From Larkinella rosea (GTDB lineage: Bacteria; Bacteroidota; Bacteroidia; Cytophagales; Spirosomataceae): a DNA stretch of 64,000 nucleotides. A program made the translations under genes and the position numbers. Positions 1 to 7,476 of this stretch are shown here, in pieces. Where the stretch lies: positions 1,613,941 to 1,677,940 of the forward strand of contig NZ_RQJO01000007.1 in NCBI RefSeq assembly GCF_003858635.1, given 5' to 3'. Under the pieces are notes generated by a model that saw only the letters and a program-made list of their open reading frames with translations, ran no database searches and had not been told where the DNA came from. How positions within the stretch are numbered: position 1 is the stretch's first letter; each line of letters starts with the position of its first letter.

Positions 1-2
1 TA

Positions 3-1091
3 CGCGAAAAACTCGGCAGTGAAATTCCGATCACGGGGACATTGGACCCGCACGCCAACGTCAGCCCGGCGATGGCGTCGGCCACGGATGCGCTGGTTGC
101 CTATGCCACCAATCCGCATGTCGATCAACGGGTTACGGGCCGGAAAGCTGCCGAACTGCTGGTGGAAACCTTGCGTGGTAATCGGCGTCCCGTGCAGCAT
201 CTGGTGCAACTGCCGATGGCGATCAGCATCGAGCAGCAATACACGTCGCAGGAGCCTTGCCGAAGCCTGTACGAGTTCGTAGACCAGACAAAAGAGGAGA
301 ACCGCTTGCTTTCGGCGAGCGTGCTGCTCGGTTTTCCGTATGCGGATGTGCCGGAAATGGGTTCGGCCTTTATTCTGGTTGGCGATGAGAAACAAAACCC
401 GGATGTCCGTTCGCTGTTGCAGTCGATCGGGCAGCAATTAGCCGACCATATCCTCCACCGAAAAGAAGATTTTAACGGCAGAAAAACCGGTATCTCCGAG
501 GTTCTTCCTTCACTGGCAACCTTACCCAAACCGATCCTGATGCTCGACATGGGCGACAACGTGGGCGGAGGTGCGCCCGGAAATAGTACACACTTACTTG
601 ATTACCTGGAAGATAAAAGCTCATCATTGGTTTTCTGTTGCCTCTATGATCCAATGGCGGTTTTGGAAGCGGGAAAATACAAGGTCGGTGACTCGTTTCG
701 ATTGGCAATGGGTGAAAACGGAAAGAAATTGGAAACGGACGTGGTACTCGACCAATTGTCGGACGGAAAGTTTACCGAATCGACCCCTAAACACGGCGGT
801 TTTGTGAATTACGACATGGGCGAAACGGCGATTGTAAAAACCGCCAATGGCAATACCATCATGCTGACGACCCGGCGAACCCCACCGTACAGTCTCCGGC
901 AGATGACGGCTTTCGGACTAGAACCGGAATCGTTTGCGATGATCATCGCCAAAGGTGTCAACGCCCCGATTGCGGCCTACGCCCCGGTTTGTCCGACCAT
1001 TGTGCAGGTCGATACGCCCGGCGTCACCCAGGCCGATATGACGCTGTTTGCGTACAAAAACCGCCGAAAGCCATTTTTCCCATTTGAATAG
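3..1091 (+). CDS. M81 family metallopeptidase (MlrC-like), 5' end cut by window edge
   Basis: The frame is open from base 3, so the true start lies left of the window and 362 C-terminal residues are visible. Visible motifs are TLDPHANVS, where the Asp and His fit the metal-binding D-x-H motif of the MlrC/M81 family, NPHVD shortly after, and DMGDNVGGGAPGNST, which matches the conserved Gly-rich motif that opens the MlrC C-terminal domain. The family is named for microcystinase C, a zinc peptidase acting on linear microcystin, but most members in environmental bacteria have unknown substrates and sit with catabolic genes. Here it leads a plus-strand set with SMP-30, a kelch mutarotase, an aldo/keto reductase and an SDR. 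The family call is firm; the substrate is unknown. Confidence 0.88.
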   Translation, partial: REKLGSEIPITGTLDPHANVSPAMASATDALVAYATNPHVDQRVTGRKAAELLVETLRGNRRPVQHLVQLPMAISIEQQYTSQEPCRSLYEFVDQTKEENRLLSASVLLGFPYADVPEMGSAFILVGDEKQNPDVRSLLQSIGQQLADHILHRKEDFNGRKTGISEVLPSLATLPKPILMLDMGDNVGGGAPGNSTHLLDYLEDKSSSLVFCCLYDPMAVLEAGKYKVGDSFRLAMGENGKKLETDVVLDQLSDGKFTESTPKHGGFVNYDMGETAIVKTANGNTIMLTTRRTPPYSLRQMTAFGLEPESFAMIIAKGVNAPIAAYAPVCPTIVQVDTPGVTQADMTLFAYKNRRKPFFPFE

Positions 1092-1105
1092 TAGTTTTCA
1101 ATTTG

Positions 1106-1146
1106 CGGTATTCGGTTTACACCGGGCTGGCGTAAACCGAATACTG
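1106..1146. repeat. Intergenic inverted repeat, family A copy 1
   Basis: Arms 1106-1120 (ending GGTATTCGGTTTAC) and 1132-1146 pair at 14 of 15 positions around an 11-base loop. The repeat lies between the M81 gene and the SMP-30 gene. Related inverted repeats occur at 4112-4251 and 56422-56500, so this is a dispersed intergenic element, not a local accident. Confidence 0.8.
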
Positions 1147-1161
1147 AAAACCGTAACCCAA

Positions 1162-1995
1162 ATGACACATTCCATCAAAAAACTCCTTGACCTGCCCTAT
1201 TACACCGAGGGCCCGGCGGTGGATCAGGAAGGTAATCTTTTCTTTTCCACCCTAACAGGGGGAGCCATTGGCCGATTGGATCGCCAAGGCAACTATTCCG
1301 TTTGGGCAAAAACCGCTTGCCCCAATGGACAGGTCATTCTGCCGGATGGGACGCATTGGGTATGTGATCCAAAGCAGGCAGCGGTTAGCGTGTTCAATGC
1401 AAAGGGGGAATTCCAGGAGACGGTCGTTCAGGGAGTTTGCGCGAATAAAGTAGTGGAGTCGCCAAACGATCTGATCATTGATTCGCACCAAAATCTGTAT
1501 TTCACGGAATCGATCCGAACGGATGGAAAAGTCTTTTTTGTGGGTTCCGACGGCCATGAACGGGTCGTTGCCGACGGCATCGATTACGCAAACGGTATTG
1601 CCTTATCCCGCGACGAGCGGTTTTTGTACGTGGCCGAAAGTTTTAAAAACCGGGTGCTGGTGATCGAACTCGCTGAGCCCGGAATTCCGAAAACGAAGCC
1701 GAAGGTCTTTGCCAATTTACCCGTTCATCGCTCCGGTAAGCCAACCGACAATTTGCCGGATGGGCTGGCGGTTGATCATGCCGGGAATGTCTGGGTGGCA
1801 CATTACGGGATGCAGGCCATTCAGGTGTTGACGGCGCGGGGCGACTGGCAGTTTTCCATCGACACGACCTTACCCTTGACGAGCAATCTCTGTTTTCTGG
1901 AAGACACGGCGCAACGCCAGACTTTGCTGGTCACCGGTGGCTCCGGCGAACCGGGTCCGGGTGGAGTGGTTCAGGTGACGGTTTTCCCAAAATAA
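1162..1995 (+). CDS. SMP-30/gluconolactonase/LRE family protein
   Basis: A 277-residue beta-propeller lactonase. These enzymes bind a divalent metal and hydrolyse sugar-acid lactones or related esters. Metal-site candidates are Glu16 (in TEGPAV), Asn144 (in YANGIAL) and Asp200 (in LPDGLAVD), matching the Glu/Asn/Asp triad of human regucalcin. Asn102 in SPNDL is also conserved in the family. A longer start at 1048 would run through the repeat at 1106-1146 and adds unrelated sequence, so ATG 1162, right before the first propeller strand, is preferred. No signal peptide is seen, so the protein is probably cytoplasmic. It follows the M81 gene and precedes a mutarotase by 7 bases, which suggests co-transcription in a sugar or sugar-acid pathway. 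Confidence 0.9.
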   Translation: MTHSIKKLLDLPYYTEGPAVDQEGNLFFSTLTGGAIGRLDRQGNYSVWAKTACPNGQVILPDGTHWVCDPKQAAVSVFNAKGEFQETVVQGVCANKVVESPNDLIIDSHQNLYFTESIRTDGKVFFVGSDGHERVVADGIDYANGIALSRDERFLYVAESFKNRVLVIELAEPGIPKTKPKVFANLPVHRSGKPTDNLPDGLAVDHAGNVWVAHYGMQAIQVLTARGDWQFSIDTTLPLTSNLCFLEDTAQRQTLLVTGGSGEPGPGGVVQVTVFPK

Positions 1996-2002
1996 CGGCA
2001 AG

Positions 2003-3067
2003 ATGATCAACCGGTTTTTTCGATTAGGTTTTCTCCTTATGATGACTGCTTTTAAAACCGTCGCGCAGTCGGCGGTCGAGTGGAATGAGTTGCCCGAACT
2101 GCCGGGAGGTAAAGGGTGGGCAGGGATGTACGCGGGCGTAAGCCATGACGCACTGATCTGCCTGGGCGGAGCTAATTTCCCCGAAAAATACCCCTGGGAA
2201 GGCGGAAAAAAGAAATGGTATGACGATATCTATGTATTGGTTGACGGTAAAAACTGGCAGAAAGCGGACGAAAAGTTGTCTGTTCCGGCGGGTTATGGTG
2301 CAACAGTGTCGTACCAGAATACGATTATTTTGATTGGCGGAAGCAACGAAAACGGCCATTTAAACCGGGTGATCGGATTGGAATGGGACGGAAAAAAGTT
2401 GCTCCAATCCAGTTTCCCCGATCTGCCGATTCCGCTGGCGAACATGGCTGGAGCGCTGGTGGGCGATGTCATTGTCATCGCCGGTGGCATCAGCTCGCCG
2501 ACCGGAACTCCCTTGAAAAAATGCTACCTGCTGGATTTAAAAAACCGGTCTCAGGGCTGGGCCGAGATAGATCCGTGGCCGGGTCCGGAACGCCAGCTTC
2601 CGGTTTGTACGGTTTATCGTGGCCAATTCTATTTGTTCGGGGGCGAAACCGTAGGTATCAACTCCAAAGGCATTAATTTCCGATCTATCTTGCTGGATTC
2701 GTACCGGTTACGTCTTCGTCGGAATGCAGGCAAGTGGACTGCTTTTTGGGACAGGCTGGCCCCTATGCCCCGGGGCATGTCGGCTGGCGGAACGATTTTA
2801 CCGGTATTGCACAACGACCGGTTTTTGTTCTGGGGTGGCGTCGATGGGGTTACGGCCATGTACAAAACACAGGCGACGCATCCCGGAATTATTCAAAGTA
2901 TGCTTTATTATTTTCCCGAAACCGATAGCTGGGAATTTATCGGCCAGCAAACGAAAATTCTGGCGCGGGTGACACTCCCCACGGTTTTCTGGAACAACCA
3001 CTGGGTTTACATCAGCGGAGAAATCAAACCGGGCATCCGGACGCCTTCGGTGGTTGGGGTGAAGTAG
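2003..3067 (+). CDS. Cyclically permuted mutarotase family kelch protein (NanM-like), exported
   Basis: 354 residues with a signal peptide (RFFRLGFLLMMTAF, cleavage after VAQ near residue 22). The remainder is a six-bladed kelch propeller: repeated GG turns (CLGGANF, LIGGSNE, IAGGISS, FGGE, WGGVDG) each precede a Trp or Tyr strand. The arrangement fits the cyclically permuted mutarotase family, relatives of N-acetylneuraminate epimerase NanM, which interconvert sugar anomers in the periplasm. No sialic-acid lyase or kinase is visible nearby, so the sugar is uncertain. The ATG lies 7 bases after the SMP-30 stop. The family assignment is good; epimerase activity is inferred. Confidence 0.82.
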   Translation: MINRFFRLGFLLMMTAFKTVAQSAVEWNELPELPGGKGWAGMYAGVSHDALICLGGANFPEKYPWEGGKKKWYDDIYVLVDGKNWQKADEKLSVPAGYGATVSYQNTIILIGGSNENGHLNRVIGLEWDGKKLLQSSFPDLPIPLANMAGALVGDVIVIAGGISSPTGTPLKKCYLLDLKNRSQGWAEIDPWPGPERQLPVCTVYRGQFYLFGGETVGINSKGINFRSILLDSYRLRLRRNAGKWTAFWDRLAPMPRGMSAGGTILPVLHNDRFLFWGGVDGVTAMYKTQATHPGIIQSMLYYFPETDSWEFIGQQTKILARVTLPTVFWNNHWVYISGEIKPGIRTPSVVGVK

Positions 3068-3110
3068 GTGGTGGGTTGTTTATGGTTACTGGTGAGTCGG
3101 CTATATTATG

Positions 3111-3136
3111 GACCATTGATGATTGACCATTGACCA
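3111..3136. repeat. Short direct repeats of GACCATTGA
   Basis: Three imperfect head-to-tail units of the type GACCATTGA, interrupted by GATT, lie in the gap between the mutarotase and the aldo/keto reductase. The run is AT-rich against its surroundings and non-coding. It is too short to show dyad symmetry or a promoter, and its role is unknown. Confidence 0.5.
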
Positions 3137-3172
3137 CAAGCGGTGGGCTTTGCACTCTAAACATTTAACAAA

Positions 3173-4111
3173 ATGAAATACAGAGTTTTCCGCGATTACC
3201 GGTTTTCTCAATTAACGCTGGGAACCGTGCAGTTGGGATTGAATTACGGCATTTCGAATTCGGAAGGAATTCCGGATCAGGAAGAGCGTTTCCGGATGCT
3301 GGACTTTGCGGCCCGGACCGGCATCAACACACTCGACACCGCGCGTCAGTATGGCTTTTCGGAACGGGTGCTGGGCGACTTTCTGGAAAAAACCGGTGAT
3401 CGGTACGCGCTCAATCTGGTTTCAAAATTTAAGATTAGTCCGGCCCATTTCGGCAATCTGGAGCGGGCCTGGAACGAAGTTCATCAGAGTGTAACGGAGT
3501 CGTTATTAACTCTGAAAATCAACCAATTACCAGTTTGCCTCCTCCATAAAGGCATGGAAGAAATGCGTGATGTAATTGGCATTCTCCCTCCCATTCTGTC
3601 CCGACTGAAGGAAGAAGGACTGATCGACATTGGCGGGGTTTCGGTTTTTCGTCCCGAAGATGTCGAATACATTCTCGACGAGGACCTGATTGAAGCAACT
3701 CAGATTCCGTTGAACATCTTTGACCAGCGCTTGCTCAAAACCGGTTTGCTTCATCAACTCCGGGCGCAGTCGAAGCTCGTGTTTGCCCGCAGTGTGTTTT
3801 TGCAAGGATTGTTTTTCATGAATCCGGGGCAGTTGAACGGAACCCCGAAAAAGGCGGAACACCTGCTGATCGCGCTGCAGAATCTGGCCGAACGGGCACG
3901 GATGTCCGTTGCCCAGCTCGCGTTTTCGTTTGTCCGGGACCTGCCAGCCGTGGATAGCGTGGTCTTTGGCGCGGTCAACCAGCGACAGATTCAGCAAAAT
4001 ACCGAGTTGCTGGCGGGCCCGCCAATTCCTTCGGACCTACTGGCCGAAATTCAGGACGTGTTTGATTCTGTGGAAGAAGAAATTATTACACCCGCAGTCT
4101 GGAAAAGTTAA
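3173..4111 (+). CDS. Aldo/keto reductase
   Basis: 312 residues forming a TIM-barrel NAD(P)H-dependent oxidoreductase. The catalytic tetrad is visible: Asp55 and Tyr60 in NTLDTARQYG, Lys85 in LVSKFKI, and His125 in CLLHKG. The N-terminal GTVQLGLNYGISN strand is typical of the AKR branch found in bacterial sugar and surface-polysaccharide clusters. No signal peptide is present. It stands 105 bases after the mutarotase gene and 162 bases before an SDR on the same strand, so the two reductases may act in one pathway on a carbonyl sugar or sugar acid. The substrate cannot be read from the sequence. Confidence 0.9.
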   Translation: MKYRVFRDYRFSQLTLGTVQLGLNYGISNSEGIPDQEERFRMLDFAARTGINTLDTARQYGFSERVLGDFLEKTGDRYALNLVSKFKISPAHFGNLERAWNEVHQSVTESLLTLKINQLPVCLLHKGMEEMRDVIGILPPILSRLKEEGLIDIGGVSVFRPEDVEYILDEDLIEATQIPLNIFDQRLLKTGLLHQLRAQSKLVFARSVFLQGLFFMNPGQLNGTPKKAEHLLIALQNLAERARMSVAQLAFSFVRDLPAVDSVVFGAVNQRQIQQNTELLAGPPIPSDLLAEIQDVFDSVEEEIITPAVWKS

Positions 4112-4251
4112 GGTTTTCGGTATACGGTTTTCGGCGCGGTTCACTGCCAAGACTGATACTCAATTAATGGTTCATTGTAATTGTTCATTTCTCTCGCTTC
4201 AGCCACCGTAGCGACGGCCCGGCGTAAACTGAAAACTGTAAACCGAATACC
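4112..4251. repeat. Intergenic inverted repeat, family A copy 2 (degenerate, long loop)
   Basis: The left arm 4112-4134 and right arm 4229-4251 pair at about 19 of 23 positions. The right arm contains GTAAACCGAATACC, the family A core. The 94-base interior includes CACCGTAGCGACGG. The repeat fills the gap between the aldo/keto reductase and SDR genes, as the other family A copies fill theirs. Confidence 0.65.
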
Positions 4252-4273
4252 ATAAATCATAACCCGATTATTC

Positions 4274-5065
4274 ATGAAAAACCTATTCAGTCTCGAAGGC
4301 AAAATCGCCATAGTAACCGGTGGCGCGGGCTTTTTCGGGACACCCATTTCCATGGCATTAGCCGAAGCCGGTGCAACGGTCATTATTGCGTCGCGCGATG
4401 GGGAAAAATGCCGGAAATTTGCCGCAACGATTCAGGAAAAAGGCTATCAGGCCGAAGGAATGGCGTTAAATCTGGAAGATGAACACTCCATCCGGGCGTT
4501 CGTTGACGCGGTGAAAAACCGGTTCGGACGAATCGATATTCTGGTCAACAATGCGGTTTCGCGGGACGGTTTTCAAAATCTGGAAGACATCGACAAAGCC
4601 AGCTGGGAAAAAGCCCAGCGGATTAATTCGACCGGTTTGGTACTGATTACGCAGGCGGTTATTGAAGTGATGCGTCCGCAGCAATCCGGCAACATCATCA
4701 ACATCAGCTCAATACAGGGCGCGGTTGGCCCCCATTTTCCCGTTTACGGCAGCACCGGCATGACGAGCCCGGTCAATTATACGTACGACAAATGGGGCAT
4801 GGTGGGGTTCACCAAATGGCTCGCCAATTTTTACGGAAAAGACAACATCCGGGCCAACTGCATCAGCCCCGGTGGCTACGGCCCCGGCGTTGCACAAATG
4901 ATTGGGAAAGAGGAGTTTGTCGAAAACTACAAACGCCTGACACCCCTCAGGCGGTTTGCCAGCGACGACGACATCAAAGGCCCGATTGTCTTCATGGCCT
5001 CCGATGCATCGGCATTTGTTACCGGGCAGAACCTGCTGGTCGACGGCGGCTGGACGAGCTGGTAG
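4274..5065 (+). CDS. SDR family oxidoreductase
   Basis: 263 residues, a classical short-chain dehydrogenase. The cofactor loop TGGAGFFG (residues 15-22) replaces the usual third glycine of TGxxxGxG with Phe-Phe. NNAV is at 92-95, the catalytic Ser is in NISSIQG (about 145-146), and the catalytic pair is Tyr169-xxx-Lys173. An insert GSTGMTSPVNYT just before Tyr169 is unusual for the family and may shape the substrate site. The C-terminal GQNLLVDGGW is standard. It ends the plus-strand catabolic cluster, and its stop is only 4 bases from the end of the convergent sulfatase gene. Likely substrate: a polyol or sugar acid, by context only. Confidence 0.9.
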   Translation: MKNLFSLEGKIAIVTGGAGFFGTPISMALAEAGATVIIASRDGEKCRKFAATIQEKGYQAEGMALNLEDEHSIRAFVDAVKNRFGRIDILVNNAVSRDGFQNLEDIDKASWEKAQRINSTGLVLITQAVIEVMRPQQSGNIINISSIQGAVGPHFPVYGSTGMTSPVNYTYDKWGMVGFTKWLANFYGKDNIRANCISPGGYGPGVAQMIGKEEFVENYKRLTPLRRFASDDDIKGPIVFMASDASAFVTGQNLLVDGGWTSW

Positions 5066-5069
5066 CAGC

Positions 5070-6602
5070 TCAGTTAGAAACACGTACGTTGCTTTGCCGA
5101 ATTTTGGTCAACAACTCCGTTAATTCTTTCACTTTTTCCGGTTGTTGGCTGTAAAGATCCCGGGTTTCAGCAACATCGGCAGCGAGATTATAAAGCTGAC
5201 CGGTGGGCTGTCCGGCCTGCGGTTTCACTTCCTTTGGCTCCGTAAAACCACCCGAACCCAGGCCTTCAATCAGTTTCCAATCACCTTTTCGAATCGCAAA
5301 ATAACCGATCGACGAACTGTGCACGACAGCGGGCTGGCCAGTCACCTGCCTGCTTTTACCCAACAAAACCGGCAAAATACTGTAGCTGTCTTCGGGTGAA
5401 GGGGTCGGGGCTTTTTGCCCAAGGATTTCCTGACAAGTTGCCATCAGGTTCGTCAGGGTGGTGGTGGCCGCGCTCGTGCTGCCCGGTTTTACGTTACCCG
5501 GCCAGCGGACGATAAACGGGATGCGGTGCCCGCCTTCAAACGCGTCGCCCTTCATTCCCCGGAATTCGCCAGCCGCTTTGTGATTGAATTGTTTGACAAA
5601 ATTTTCCCGCCAGTAGGGGCCATTGTCGCTGGCAAAAATGACAATCGTATTGCCGGCCAGGCCGGTTTCCGATAAGGTTCGCAACACCTCCCCGACCGCA
5701 GCATCGACCTGCTGCACAAAATCGCCGTATTCGCCGGCTTTCGATTTTCCGGTGTAGTTTTTAGTCGGCACCCAGGGCGTGTGGGGAGCGGCCAGTGGCA
5801 GATACAGGAAGAACGGTTTTTGCGCCGTTTGCTTTTTCAGGAACGCAGTGGCCTTTTCCACGAAGCGGGGCAGCACTTCGAAAAAATTGAAGGAAGGCGC
5901 CATCTTGCCTTCGCGCCAGAACGGACCCGTATAGCCGGATTCCAGCTTGTTCCCGTTGGTGTAGCCCGTTGGCAACTCGGTCAGTTTCTGGTTTTCGAGG
6001 TAACAATACGGCGGCATGTCGAGCGAAGCCGGTAGAATATACGAGTAATCGAACCCGATGGTATTTGGGCCTTGCAGCGGTTTTTTGGAAAAATCAATGT
6101 GGTCGGGATTCATCTCGGTTTTGATGCCGTAACCTTCGGCAGTCAGGAGCGTTTCATTGCCTTTCTGCACGTCCCAATCCAGTCCCAGGTGCCATTTACC
6201 CACCACGGCGGTTTGATATCCGTTGCTTTTCAACAGCGAAGCTACCGTCGGGCGATCGGCTTCAATCAGCGTCCGGCTATAGCCCCGCAACACCCCAACG
6301 GGCAGACGGCTACGCCAGGGATAGCGGCCCGTCAGCAAACCGTAGCGGGTGGGCGTGCAGACTGAGGATGGCGAATGTGCATCCGTAAACCGCATTCCTT
6401 CCGAAGCCAGTTTGTCAATATTTGGCGTTTTAATTTGGCCGGTGGGGTTGTAGGCGGACACATCGCCGTAACCCAGGTCATCCGCCAGAATGTAGATAAT
6501 ATTGGGAGATTGTTTTTTGTCGGATTGATTGACCAGACCTAAACAGAACAGGAGCGAAACCAAACCGCCCGCAACACAACATATTTTTACCAAACGGGTC
6601 AT
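5070..6602 (-). CDS. Sulfatase (arylsulfatase family), exported
   Basis: 510 residues. An N-terminal hydrophobic segment (about 8-24) predicts export. The metal-site Asp pair follows in ILADDLGYGD (41-42), and the formylglycine motif is CTPTR, with Cys82 as the residue converted by formylglycine-generating enzyme (C-x-P-x-R followed by LLTGRY). GKWHLG and FASDNGPY are the later conserved blocks. Length is normal for the family. Such enzymes remove sulfate from carbohydrates or aryl esters in the periplasm. The gene is convergent with the SDR and leaves almost no room for a terminator. The neighbours suggest it takes part in polysaccharide or modified-sugar breakdown, but no SusC/D pair is in view. 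Confidence 0.93.
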   Translation of the reverse strand: MTRLVKICCVAGGLVSLLFCLGLVNQSDKKQSPNIIYILADDLGYGDVSAYNPTGQIKTPNIDKLASEGMRFTDAHSPSSVCTPTRYGLLTGRYPWRSRLPVGVLRGYSRTLIEADRPTVASLLKSNGYQTAVVGKWHLGLDWDVQKGNETLLTAEGYGIKTEMNPDHIDFSKKPLQGPNTIGFDYSYILPASLDMPPYCYLENQKLTELPTGYTNGNKLESGYTGPFWREGKMAPSFNFFEVLPRFVEKATAFLKKQTAQKPFFLYLPLAAPHTPWVPTKNYTGKSKAGEYGDFVQQVDAAVGEVLRTLSETGLAGNTIVIFASDNGPYWRENFVKQFNHKAAGEFRGMKGDAFEGGHRIPFIVRWPGNVKPGSTSAATTTLTNLMATCQEILGQKAPTPSPEDSYSILPVLLGKSRQVTGQPAVVHSSSIGYFAIRKGDWKLIEGLGSGGFTEPKEVKPQAGQPTGQLYNLAADVAETRDLYSQQPEKVKELTELLTKIRQSNVRVSN

Positions 6603-6883
6603 CTTCTTTAACTTCGTTTTTGTGGGTTATTACTATCCAGAACGCAACGAATCCATTTTTTTACTGTGAAATCGGCAAGAAAGGTGTTGTAAAATTGCCA
6701 CGCATCTCAGAATGCCCGGTTTTTACCATTAAACCGCCGGCGAGCGTCTGTAAATTGGCTTATACCTCCTGGCAAACCTACAGTCGCTCTGTACGAGTGG
6801 TCTATTTCTAAATTAGGCCACCGTGTTGGTAGCGTCAAACTTTCTGATAAACTTTACGAAAAAGCGTTGATCGCATTGTTTTC

Positions 6884-7270
6884 ATGAAGTCGGTAGTTGC
6901 TTTATTGCTGGTTTTACAGATGCTGGGAAGCGGTTTACTTCCAGGCTTCGGTATCGATCAGTCGACCAAACTGGTCGATCTGCTGCAGCATTTTCAGCAC
7001 CATCGGCAAACCGAACCCGATCTGGGCTTTTTCGATTTCATTGCGATGCATTACGGGGCGAATTCAGACCACCAGAAGCATCCCAACCATAGCCATCATA
7101 ATTTGCCCGCCGTTGGGCATACGGCTCCGGCATTTACTGCGCCCGCGATGGATTTGTTTTCACTAACGTCAATCTCCGTCTGGTTGCCGGCGAAAACCGC
7201 CTGTTTCCGCTACGCCAATCTCTATTCATTTGTCAGCGTATCCTCACTGATCAATCCACCCCGACGCTAG
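6884..7270 (+). CDS. Small exported His-rich hypothetical protein preceding RND metal pump
   Basis: 128 residues with a hydrophobic N-terminus (about 1-20). The middle is strikingly His-rich: HFQHHRQ near residue 45 and DHQKHPNHSHHN near residues 68-79. A second hydrophobic stretch follows near 95-120. I do not recognise a named family. The histidines and the position, 206 bases upstream of a CzcA-type pump on the same strand, suggest a periplasmic or membrane-bound metal-binding accessory. It could also be a leader whose expression follows metal load. The ATG at 6884 gives a plausible signal peptide. Translation is likely real because the codon pattern resembles its neighbours; function is inferred from context. 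Confidence 0.6.
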   Translation: MKSVVALLLVLQMLGSGLLPGFGIDQSTKLVDLLQHFQHHRQTEPDLGFFDFIAMHYGANSDHQKHPNHSHHNLPAVGHTAPAFTAPAMDLFSLTSISVWLPAKTACFRYANLYSFVSVSSLINPPRR

Positions 7271-7350
7271 CCGGAATGCGCCCGTTGGCCGCATTGTATC
7301 CCTATAGGTCGGTATTTCTACCATTTTCCTGTCTGTTTTCCGGTGCTTTA

Positions 7351-7430
7351 GCAGCGAGCTGGGACGCCTGGGCGTCCCGCTGCACATTGCATCCGCACGA
7401 CGCTTAGGCACACCGGCTTGGGCCTGTGCC
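7351..7430 (+). promoter_or_regulatory. Two strong hairpins in the czcA leader
   Basis: Hairpin 1 has arms GGGACGCC (7361-7368) and GGCGTCCC (7371-7378), extended by outer GCAGC/GCTGC arms at 7351-7355 and 7379-7383 with a 5-base bulge. Hairpin 2 has arms GGCACA (7407-7412) and TGTGCC (7425-7430). Both lie between the His-rich gene and the GTG start of the pump at 7477. Neither is followed by a T tract, so a leader structure or mRNA-processing site is as likely as a terminator. Confidence 0.45.
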
Positions 7431-7476
7431 CCCGCCTTTCCGATTATTCATTGGCTGACTTATTGTTCGTTGTCAC

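Noticed and set aside
3527-3997. Minus-strand 156-codon open frame inside the aldo/keto reductase gene
   Set aside because: Shadow frame: codon positions follow the plus-strand gene, which has all catalytic residues.
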